Shown in pieces: positions 1-5,386 of a stretch of 6,867 nt of DNA. The stretch's first letter is position 1. Each line of letters begins with the position of its first letter. The position numbers were made by a program, and so were the translations under genes. The notes beneath the pieces are model-generated. The model ran no database searches and was not told the origin of the DNA. It saw nothing but the letters and a program-made list of their open reading frames with translations. Origin of the DNA: Nitrospinota bacterium (GTDB lineage: Bacteria > Nitrospinota_A > UBA7883 > JACRLM01); the NCBI GenBank assembly GCA_015231995.1, contig JADGAO010000179.1:1-6867 (forward strand), given 5' to 3'.

Positions 1-69
1 ACTTCACCCCGCCGTCTTTGCTAATCAAAAAAATTACGTTAGGAGTCCGAGGTGAAGAACACCTCGGAC
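1..69. repeat. paired hairpin repeat, left copy beside mfnB (cut by window edge)
   Basis: The window opens inside a hairpin arm, CTTCACCCCGCCGTC (2-16), matching 880-893 and 3643-3656. After about 30 nt comes a second hairpin with arms GTCCGAGGTG (45-54) and CACCTCGGAC (60-69), loop AAGAA. Read from mfnB, this second hairpin lies 39 nt after the stop codon and is followed after 11 nt by seven T (33-27), so it might also act as a weak terminator. Confidence 0.75.
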
Positions 70-108
70 AGCAACAAGAACACCCTGTCGATCGTTAAGG
101 GAAATTTT

Positions 109-822
109 TTACGCCTCGGCAGTAACCATGACGCTGGATAATCTCCGTCGTATCTCCATAACCTTTGCGATGTCCACCCCGTTCGCGTTCCGTCCATTTG
201 AGGCTATCGCCGACCTGAATCCGGCGTAATCGGGGTTTACACGGGCCAGACGCTCGATATCCCCAACACCCAGCGAGCCTGCCAGCGCGACGAACAGACC
301 CTCTTTATGCGAGATCGAAACGAAGCTCCGCAGTGTCTCTTCGTCAACGTGATCGAATAGCGACCGCCCGTTTTTCACCGCCGTGTCCAGCAAAACACCG
401 TCCGCTCCGGCATGACTTGCGGTGGCGATGAAGTCGAATAACGAATTCTTCGGCGACTCGTCCGCGTAAATTGCGGCGACGACTTTAACCCGCTCCGTCA
501 GGGCGTTTCGGAGTTTACCAATCACAAGCTCCGCTCTGGCAGGGGATAGGCGGGAGACTGCGATTTTGACGATCTGGACGCCTGCGTCCGCAAACGATTT
601 GGCAAGATCAATATGTTTGGCGATGGAGTCGAAATCCGCGTCGCCGAGGCTTGCGGAAATCGGAGCCGCTTCGCCTACCTCTTTGACGACAGCCGCCACC
701 ACGTTTATATCCGGCGCGCCCAGCGGGCCTTTTGACGGATCCTTCACGTCAACGACATCCGAGACGGCCTTTATCTGCGCGGACTCGACAGCGTTGATGA
801 CGCTGAAGAGAAGACTGGTCAT
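109..822 (-). CDS. mfnB: (5-formylfuran-3-yl)methyl phosphate synthase (MfnB/DUF556 family)
   Basis: The family makes 4-(hydroxymethyl)-2-furancarboxaldehyde phosphate from two glyceraldehyde-3-phosphate molecules, the first furan step of methanofuran synthesis; it is a cytosolic TIM-barrel aldolase-like enzyme. The translation has the family layout: LLFSV at the N-terminus, VVDVKDP with Asp25 and Lys27, VKIAV with Lys86, LLDTAVK with Asp146 and Lys150, an AGSL phosphate-loop motif near 181-184, and AGFRSA near 200-205. These match, as I recall them, the catalytic Asp25, Lys27, Lys85, Asp151 and Lys155 of the Methanocaldococcus jannaschii enzyme. I chose the ATG at 822 (237 aa) over an in-frame TTG at 843: GGATGGGG precedes the ATG, and this start gives the archaeal numbering of Asp25/Lys27. 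It lies 190 nt from fabI, with related repeats on both sides. In bacteria the family is best known from methylotrophs using methanofuran-like cofactors; no other pathway gene is in view, so the in vivo role is inferred. Confidence 0.88.
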   Translation of the reverse strand: MTSLLFSVINAVESAQIKAVSDVVDVKDPSKGPLGAPDINVVAAVVKEVGEAAPISASLGDADFDSIAKHIDLAKSFADAGVQIVKIAVSRLSPARAELVIGKLRNALTERVKVVAAIYADESPKNSLFDFIATASHAGADGVLLDTAVKNGRSLFDHVDEETLRSFVSISHKEGLFVALAGSLGVGDIERLARVNPDYAGFRSAIASNGRNANGVDIAKVMEIRRRLSSVMVTAEA

Positions 823-865
823 AAAGTCCCCATCCGCAGTCAATCCGGGCTGTCGCCCAAATGCT

Positions 866-954
866 CGGCGCGGGTGTTCTTCACCCCGCCGTCCTAAAGA
901 GAGAATAACTGCATATCAAAAGACAAGGAGTTCGAGGTGAAGAACACCTCGAAC
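866..954. repeat. paired hairpin repeat, right copy between mfnB and fabI
   Basis: The first hairpin pairs CGGCG-GGGTG (866-876, with C871 bulged) with CACCCCGCCG (882-891), loop TTCTT. The second has arms GTTCGAGGTG (930-939) and CACCTCGAAC (945-954), loop AAGAA. The two share the core GGTG-TTCTT-CACC in opposite orientations, so the element is an inverted pair. It has the same order and orientation as the copy at 1-69. It fills half of the 190-nt gap between fabI and mfnB. Confidence 0.8.
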
Positions 955-1012
955 AGCATCATTTATGTACGATTTATCTTTTGGGCAACAGTCCGAATCA
1001 ACAGCGCAGGCG

Positions 1013-1780
1013 TCAGACTCCAGTGACGTTGTATCCGCTATCCACAAACGAAATCTCGCCCGTGACTCCGGTGGACATGTCCGAAAGCAGGTACAGCCCG
1101 GCGTTGCCTATCTCCTCAAGGGTTACGTTCCTGCCAAGCGGCGCCTTAGACGCGCCCAGGTTGAGCATCTCCTTGAAGTCCGATATGCCTGCGGAAGCAA
1201 GCGTCCTCACCGGCCCGGCGGAGATGGCGTTGACGCGGATGTTGCGCGGCCCCATGTCCACCGCAAGGTAACGCACGGAAGCCTCCAGCGCGGCTTTGGC
1301 CACACCCATCACGTTGTAGTTGGTGATGACCTTTTTCGCCCCGTAGAAAGTAAGCGTGAGCATTGCCCCGCCGTTTGGCATAAGCTCCGCCGCCCTTTTA
1401 GCCATAGCCGTGAAGGAATAAACTGAAATGTCCATGCTGGATAGAAAATTGGCGCGCGACGTGTTGTAGTACGGCCCCTTGAGCTCGTTCTTGTCGGAGA
1501 AGGCCACGGCGTGAACCAGGAAGTCTATGGTTCCAAAACTCTCCTTGGTCAGCGCGAAAACGTTGTCCATATCTTTGTCGCTGGTGACATCCATCATGTG
1601 GACGAAGTTGGAGCCGACCTCCTCGGCCAGCGGACGCACACGTTTCTCCAGAGCCTCCATGGCATAGGTAAATCCAAGCTGGGTTCCCTCTCTTGCAAGA
1701 GCCTTGGCGATACCCCAAGCGATCGAGCGCTCGTTGGCCACGCCAACTATCAGCCCCTTTTTACCGTCCATTATTCCCAT
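1013..1780 (-). CDS. fabI: enoyl-[acyl-carrier-protein] reductase (NADH), FabI
   Basis: Catalyses the last reduction of each fatty-acid elongation cycle, trans-2-enoyl-ACP to acyl-ACP, in the cytosol. It is a 255-residue divergent short-chain dehydrogenase, close to the 262 of E. coli. The N-terminus has the FabI-type nucleotide loop (GVANERSIAWGIA, 13-25), then DVTSD near 64-68 at the adenine site. The YX6K catalytic pair is Tyr155/Lys162 within NYNVMGVAK, followed by VNAISAGPVRTLA (183-195), which is diagnostic of FabI. The ATG at 1780 is chosen because AGGAG lies about 10 nt upstream and FabI proteins begin at this point; a longer reading frame up to 1870 overlaps the preceding gene and adds 30 non-family residues. 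The residue aligned with E. coli Tyr146 is Phe145. Only 31 nt separate it from the upstream repeat-protein gene, so co-transcription is likely. Identification is firm. Confidence 0.97.
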   Translation of the reverse strand: MGIMDGKKGLIVGVANERSIAWGIAKALAREGTQLGFTYAMEALEKRVRPLAEEVGSNFVHMMDVTSDKDMDNVFALTKESFGTIDFLVHAVAFSDKNELKGPYYNTSRANFLSSMDISVYSFTAMAKRAAELMPNGGAMLTLTFYGAKKVITNYNVMGVAKAALEASVRYLAVDMGPRNIRVNAISAGPVRTLASAGISDFKEMLNLGASKAPLGRNVTLEEIGNAGLYLLSDMSTGVTGEISFVDSGYNVTGV

Positions 1781-1811
1781 TAGCCAGTATCTCCTATAAA
1801 AGATTGGGACG

Positions 1812-2369
1812 TTATGCCAGTCCCAGCTTTTCTTTAAGCATTTCCACGGTCTCCTTGGGCAGGATGCCATGGTAAACCAGATAGTCCTCGAACCTGTATA
1901 TCTTCTGCTCCGCCAGGGCTTTTTTCAAAACCGCCGGCTCTATTTTATGCTTGGCCAATAGCCAGTCCCCAAGCCGGAGCGCGTTCACCTTGCTGGAGAA
2001 TAGCCGTATGAAATTGTCTTTGGTCATTATCCCCAGCTTTTCCATCACGGCGACTATTTTGGTGGCCGAATCCGGGTCGTTGAGCACTTTTTGCCGTTGT
2101 TCGGCTCCCAGGTAGCCGCCCTCCACCAGACTGCCGAGAAATTCCCTGTACAGGTGGTTGTTCTCCGTAAAAAACTCATCTAGAGTCTCTTTGGAAATAA
2201 GGCCGCGCTCCACCAGAATATCGCCAAGGTACGGTTTCCCAACCCTGTCGAGCTTCTCCCGTAGCACGAGAAAATGCTTGATCTGATCCTGGGTTATCCG
2301 GCCCTTGGCAAGCAGTGTCTTCGCAATAGCGACCTCGCCTGGGTCAAGGCTTTCTATGATAGCTTCCAT
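1812..2369 (-). CDS. tandem MshEN/GspE-N-like repeat protein, function unknown
   Basis: A 185-residue soluble protein with no signal peptide or membrane segment. It consists of about six related helix-turn-helix units of the pattern LGxxLVxxGxIxxxxLxxxLxxQ, roughly at residues 13-36, 47-70, 76-99, 105-126, 132-155 and 159-182. The fifth unit (RLGDWLLAKHKIEPAVLKKA and on to Gln155) keeps the Arg-Leu-Gly start and final Gln of the MshEN motif, and the second keeps LGDILVERGLI. In type II secretion and pilus ATPases such units form the N-terminal domain, and in MshE-type proteins they bind cyclic-di-GMP. No ATPase domain follows here, so this is a free-standing version. The ATG at 2369 is preferred over two upstream TTG codons because AAGG lies 7 nt before it. 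It precedes fabI by 31 nt. A signalling or scaffold role is possible, but no function can be assigned. Confidence 0.85.
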   Translation of the reverse strand: MEAIIESLDPGEVAIAKTLLAKGRITQDQIKHFLVLREKLDRVGKPYLGDILVERGLISKETLDEFFTENNHLYREFLGSLVEGGYLGAEQRQKVLNDPDSATKIVAVMEKLGIMTKDNFIRLFSSKVNALRLGDWLLAKHKIEPAVLKKALAEQKIYRFEDYLVYHGILPKETVEMLKEKLGLA

Positions 2370-2421
2370 CAACAAACCTTAAAGGAGTAGGGGCTTTAGC
2401 TCCACGCCCAAAGAGCATGTA

Positions 2422-2450
2422 ATTGTATTTCGTTTGAATGGGGAATACAA
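2422..2450 (-). promoter_or_regulatory. candidate sigma-70 promoter for the MshEN-like gene and fabI
   Basis: On the minus strand TTGTAT (2450-2445) and TACAAT (2427-2422) are separated by exactly 17 nt. They match the sigma-70 consensus at 4 of 6 and 5 of 6 positions. Transcription would start near 2415, giving a leader of about 45 nt before the ATG at 2369. It lies in the 118-nt gap after the 112-residue gene, where a new transcript could begin. The same bases form a dyad, TTGTATT and AATACAA, which might be an operator or merely a by-product of the promoter boxes. Confidence 0.42.
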
Positions 2451-2487
2451 GAGAGGCGACGCGGCCGGCTGGCCACGGGTGGAACGG

Positions 2488-2826
2488 TCAGTCGTCCTCC
2501 ATCCCGGACACATAGGCGAACCTGATTTTCTTGCGAAGGTCCGAGAAATCCTTCATTGCGTCGGTGAACGCGTCGAAATCGTCCTGGGAAAGCTCGTTTA
2601 GGATACGGTCGAGCTCCGCCCCGCCAGCGCCGTTCCATATGTCCCATGCAATGCAGGCGAGCAGATCCCACGGGTCGTCGAGCGAGAGGGCTTCCGGCGT
2701 GGCCTCGACGTTGAAGCGTTTGCCGTCCGGCGTGACGAGTTTTTCCATCAGGCGCGGATGGTTGCGCAAAAGCGTTTTGATGGCGGCGAGCCGCATGGAT
2801 ATGTTTATGTTCGAAAGGTCACTCAT
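2488..2826 (-). CDS. hypothetical 112-residue acidic, mostly helical protein
   Basis: I do not recognise this protein. It is 112 residues long, cytosolic in appearance, with no signal peptide, membrane helix or cysteine cluster (a single Cys). The N-terminal part (1-32) looks helical and basic. A conserved-looking central block DPWDLLACIAWDIWNG (51-66) is rich in Trp and Asp, and the C-terminal half is strongly acidic (ELSQDDFDAF, ending GMEDD). The ATG at 2826 has GAGGA about 7 nt upstream, and the gap to the zinc-ribbon gene before it is only 14 nt, so the two are very probably one transcript. GC-rich third codon positions and the good ribosome site argue for a real gene. Function unknown. 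Confidence 0.78.
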   Translation of the reverse strand: MSDLSNINISMRLAAIKTLLRNHPRLMEKLVTPDGKRFNVEATPEALSLDDPWDLLACIAWDIWNGAGGAELDRILNELSQDDFDAFTDAMKDFSDLRKKIRFAYVSGMEDD

Positions 2827-2840
2827 GCTCGTCCTCTTTT

Positions 2841-3086
2841 TTAGTTAAGGCCGCACATCCCGCCGCCGCATCCGGGCATGTTGGGGGTGTGGCATGGGCC
2901 TTGTGTCTCGCACCTGGGAGGCGTATTCGCCGATGAACCTACCGACGGGGAGAATGTGGAAAGGTTTTTCGTAAGCGATCCTCCTCCGCATTTCGGGCAG
3001 GCGACGGAAGCGAGGCTCTCCCGCGAACGGATAAGCGTTTCGAAACTCGTTTTGCAGTCCGAGCAGGTGTATTCGAATATAGGCAT
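2841..3086 (-). CDS. FmdB-family zinc-ribbon protein
   Basis: An 81-residue protein with the FmdB-type start MPIFEYTCSDC, followed by ETL and then ACPKCGG. Cys8/Cys11 and Cys30/Cys33 form the expected CxxC...CxxC zinc ribbon. The family is named after a putative regulator of formamidase and amide-degradation genes, but most members are short proteins of unknown role. After a Ser-rich linker (43-54) the C-terminal tail carries four further cysteines (59, 65, 73, 78) and Gly-rich stretches, as many family members do; these could hold a second metal. The start is the family-typical MPI at 3086; only a weak Shine-Dalgarno sequence is seen. It is transcribed away from the small plus-strand gene, sharing a 113-nt divergent promoter region, and is followed closely by the 112-residue gene. 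Confidence 0.9.
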   Translation of the reverse strand: MPIFEYTCSDCKTSFETLIRSRESLASVACPKCGGGSLTKNLSTFSPSVGSSANTPPRCETQGPCHTPNMPGCGGGMCGLN

Positions 3087-3199
3087 TTTTAAAGACCGTA
3101 GTTAAGCCATTTATTGGATGATACCAAAAAACGTTGTAATTTGGAACGGAACTGATTATCATCCCCATTCAACTTTACATAGGATATTCGAGGACAAAG

Positions 3200-3397
3200 A
3201 TGGCCAAGACCACCGCTGAAAAACTCGCGAAAGCGAAAGAAGGACTGAAAAAGGCTACGGCCGCCGGAGCTGAACTTGTTGCCGTAAGAGACGCGAAAAA
3301 GAAAGTGAAAAGGGCGCAGAGGCGCACAAAGGTAGAGCTGACTGCCGAAAAGAGAAGGCAAGCCGCCAAAGACGCTTCGAAACCTAAAGCGGAATAA
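3200..3397 (+). CDS. small lysine/alanine-rich basic protein, function unknown
   Basis: The only plus-strand gene: 65 residues, without Cys or Trp. About a quarter of the residues are Lys or Arg and another quarter Ala, and almost the whole chain is predicted helical (two helices, about 3-22 and 27-58). The block KKKVKRAQRR (33-42) is strongly basic, so nucleic-acid or ribosome binding is possible but unproven. AGGA ends 5 nt before the ATG, a good ribosome site, and nothing larger overlaps it apart from low-quality opposite-strand reading frames. It is divergent from the FmdB-type gene and followed by a repeat-filled gap. I recall similar short KA-rich proteins in other bacterial genomes but can name no family. 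Confidence 0.72.
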   Translation: MAKTTAEKLAKAKEGLKKATAAGAELVAVRDAKKKVKRAQRRTKVELTAEKRRQAAKDASKPKAE

Positions 3398-3457
3398 GTC
3401 CGCCCGACGTAGAAATTTCCCGGCTTCCCCGTGGTCGCCTCGGGCTGTTTCCCAAAC

Positions 3458-3594
3458 CCCCTCCTTAGTAAGGAGGGGTCGCCGCAAAGCGGCGGGGGAG
3501 GTTTAATTTGTCCTTGGCGCAACATTCGGGCGATAAGATTGAATTAAACCCCCTCGGCGCAGAGCGCCGGTTCCCCTTGCTAAGGGGGACAAAA
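3458..3594. repeat. composite hairpin repeat, copy A (BIME-like inverted dimer)
   Basis: Most of the first half of the 342-nt gap 3398-3739 is this element. It reads as successive hairpins: CCCCTCCTTA (3458-3467) with its complement at 3469-3478; CGCCGC/GCGGCG (3480-3494, loop AAA); an outer stem GGTTTAATT (3500-3508) with AATTAAACC (3542-3550); CGGCGC/GCGCCG (3555-3569, loop AGA); and CCCCTT/AAGGGG (3573-3587), ending GGGACAAA. The two halves are related to each other as inverted copies. A second copy lies at 6530-6655 in the opposite orientation. No T-run follows any stem, so it is not an obvious intrinsic terminator, although it may stabilise or end transcripts. Confidence 0.85.
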
Positions 3595-3630
3595 TATATG
3601 AAGCTCCGTATCAATTAGCGCTTGATGCTT

Positions 3631-3715
3631 GGCGGGGTGTTCTTCACCCCGCCGTCTTCGGTAGGGCGGTTCGAGAACCGCCCTTCCTTTAAGACGGGCG
3701 CATCGCAATGCGCCC
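3631..3715. repeat. cluster of three hairpin repeats
   Basis: Three perfect hairpins lie in 85 nt downstream of the TIGR02757 gene: GGCGGGGTG/CACCCCGCC (3631-3653, loop TTCTT), AGGGCGGTT/AACCGCCCT (3663-3684, loop CGAG) and GGGCGCAT/ATGCGCCC (3696-3715, loop CGCA). The first is the same unit as at 866-891, including the following GCCGTC. The others are different sequences. They lack T-runs. They look like dispersed REP-type palindromes that have accumulated at one site. The stretch 3716-3739 holds nothing recognisable. Confidence 0.8.
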
Positions 3716-3739
3716 CTACTGTTGGCGCTTCTATAAAAA

Positions 3740-4585
3740 TCAGCCGGGAACCAGCGAGCAAATCCCGGCAAGGTCGCATTTGCCGCATTTTTCCGGGTTG
3801 ACTTTTTTCGCGCAATAGCCGAGCTTCCCATACGAGCAGATGGCGAAGTCGTATTTCACCGGGTCGCCGGGGTCGAGCGCGCGAAGATACCGGGTCAGCT
3901 CCAGCGCCGCCTTCCAGTCGCTGGATTTGCGCTCCAGCATTCCAAGCTGACGGCCCACTCGCCCGACGTGTGTGTCCAGCGGGATGACCAGCCGGGCTGT
4001 GGACACCGAGCCGCTCCACACCCCCGGGTCAACCCCGTCTTTGCGAACCATCCAGCGCAGGAACAGGTTCCACCGTTTCGACGCCCCGCCCAGCGACGGA
4101 TCGGAAAGAAGCGCGTTGAATGGCGCGGTTTTTCTGCCCGCTAATTTCCGCAGAGCCGATGCCATATGGACAAGCCCGGGCAAAATGGTCTCCGCCTGCG
4201 GGTCGTCGCCTTCGAGAAAAAGATTTTTAAGCGAGCCGTTCGATTTTCTCGCGGAGCCTATCGCCTTTACTAGCGCAACAAGGTCGTCGCGTTTCTGGAA
4301 CCTGTATGAGAAGCTTTTCATCCACTCGCGGTTTGCGGACGGGTCGAACGTCTCGCAAAAACTCGCGGGGCTTTCCTCCATCGCGTCGAGTATCTGCGTG
4401 ACGTTTTTCTGGATAAGGTCGGCCCGCCCGTATGCGAATGAGGCCGCGATCAGGCAGGCCGTCTCCACGTCGCCGGGCGCGCTGAATCTCAACGCGGCGG
4501 CGAGCGGGTCCGGCTCCAGGTATGAGCGGTCGAACCGCGCAAGTAGCCTGTCCAGATGCGGTTTAATTTTGAAGGGGTCGTTCAT
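3740..4585 (-). CDS. TIGR02757/DUF2400 family protein, endonuclease III-like features
   Basis: A 281-residue cytosolic protein of family TIGR02757 (DUF2400), usual length about 250-280, whose function is not established. The family block is clear: SLGGASKRWNLFLRWMVRKD (164-183), then DPGVWSG, then IPLDTHVGRVGRQLG (201-215), and later DPGDPVKYDFAIC (238-250). The LDTHVGRV segment resembles the VDTHVxRV segment of endonuclease III/MutY proteins, which holds their catalytic Asp; here it would be Asp204. Four cysteines at 258, 267, 270 and 276 (C-x8-C-x2-C-x5-C) echo the glycosylase iron-sulfur cluster. The classic helix-hairpin-helix LPGVGxKTA with the catalytic Lys is not visible, so glycosylase activity is uncertain. 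The ATG at 4585 follows the suhB stop after 6 nt without a good Shine-Dalgarno sequence, suggesting translational coupling. Confidence 0.9.
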   Translation of the reverse strand: MNDPFKIKPHLDRLLARFDRSYLEPDPLAAALRFSAPGDVETACLIAASFAYGRADLIQKNVTQILDAMEESPASFCETFDPSANREWMKSFSYRFQKRDDLVALVKAIGSARKSNGSLKNLFLEGDDPQAETILPGLVHMASALRKLAGRKTAPFNALLSDPSLGGASKRWNLFLRWMVRKDGVDPGVWSGSVSTARLVIPLDTHVGRVGRQLGMLERKSSDWKAALELTRYLRALDPGDPVKYDFAICSYGKLGYCAKKVNPEKCGKCDLAGICSLVPG

Positions 4586-4591
4586 TCACAA

Positions 4592-5386
4592 TCACGCGTT
4601 CCGTAACGTCGTCAGCATAGCCTCGTGGAGCAACCCGTTTGACGCCACGATGTCGGATTTGTAAAGATCAAGTGGTGAGCCATCGCTTTGGGTGACTTTT
4701 CCACCGGCTTCCATCACGAGTAACGCGCCTCCAGCCATGTCCCACGGTTTTAAGTGGAACTCCCAGAACCCCTCCACCCTGCCGCACGCCACATAACATA
4801 AATCCAGCGCGGCGGCCCCCGGCCTGCGTATGGCCTGCGCGCTCATTGCAAACGCGGCGAATTCTTTTAAGTTGTTCCGGTCTGTCGTTTTGATGCTGTA
4901 CGGAAACCCCGTCGCAAGCAGAGCGGAAATCATGTTGCCGATACGCGATACGCTGATCCGCTCCCCGTTTAAAAAAGCCCCACCCCCACGGATGGCATGG
5001 AACATCTCGTCGCGTGTCGGGTCGTAAACCGCGCCCGCCAGCACGACTCCACGATGGGTCAACGCCACCGACGCGCAGTAAAACGGAAATCCGTGCGAGT
5101 AGTTTGTGGTGCCATCCAGAGGGTCTATTACCCACAGGTATGGAGAGTCCCCGTCGCCTTGCCGTCCCTTTTCTTCCGCAAGGACGATGTGGGCGGGGTA
5201 AGCCTCCCGTATCACGTTGATGATGGCCTCCTCGCAGGCGAGGTCAACCTCGGTGACAAGATCAATCTCACCTTTGCGCTCCACCTTGAAGTCTGTGTGG
5301 AGACGCTCGGCCTGTATCGCCCCGGCCCGGAGTGCGGCGTTTTGTGCGACCGTCACAGCTTCGTCAAGATCAATATCCACGCTCAT
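4592..5386 (-). CDS. suhB: inositol monophosphatase family protein (SuhB)
   Basis: A Mg2+-dependent phosphatase that hydrolyses inositol-1-phosphate and related sugar phosphates; in E. coli SuhB also acts in rRNA transcription antitermination. It is 264 residues against 267 in E. coli. Metal-site motifs are complete: LAEEKG (69-74, Glu71), WVIDPLDGTTNYSHGFP (85-101, with Asp88 and Asp91) and PWDMAGG (214-220, Asp216). The Gly-Gly-Gly-Ala-Phe-Leu-Asn-Gly turn near 134-141 is also typical. I chose the ATG at 5386 rather than a GTG at 5410: it overlaps the mnmA stop as TGATG, GAGG lies 8 nt upstream, and the family starts here. It is the middle gene of a tight operon. Which substrate dominates (inositol phosphate, a sugar phosphate, or none) cannot be read from sequence. 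Confidence 0.94.
   Translation of the reverse strand: MSVDIDLDEAVTVAQNAALRAGAIQAERLHTDFKVERKGEIDLVTEVDLACEEAIINVIREAYPAHIVLAEEKGRQGDGDSPYLWVIDPLDGTTNYSHGFPFYCASVALTHRGVVLAGAVYDPTRDEMFHAIRGGGAFLNGERISVSRIGNMISALLATGFPYSIKTTDRNNLKEFAAFAMSAQAIRRPGAAALDLCYVACGRVEGFWEFHLKPWDMAGGALLVMEAGGKVTQSDGSPLDLYKSDIVASNGLLHEAMLTTLRNA

Noticed and set aside
823..843. TTG start at 843 for mfnB
   Set aside because: The ATG at 822 has a better ribosome site and gives the family N-terminus and catalytic-residue numbering.
965..1426. Plus-strand reading frames opposite fabI, and similar long frames opposite mnmA, suhB and the DUF2400 gene
   Set aside because: They are antisense shadows of well-identified genes, with no recognisable domains and biased composition.
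1491..1520. Ala93 in FabI at the E. coli Gly93 position as a triclosan-resistance mark
   Set aside because: Ala is normal here in triclosan-sensitive FabI enzymes such as those of Bacillus and Staphylococcus, as I recall; only bulkier changes are linked with resistance.
3458..3594. Intrinsic terminator of the small plus-strand gene
   Set aside because: The stems are strong but none is followed by a T-run, and the same sequence recurs at 6530-6655 as a repeat, so a repeat is the better description.
3398..3739. CRISPR array from the clustered hairpins
   Set aside because: Repeat units differ from each other, spacing is irregular, and no direct repeats with unique spacers are seen.
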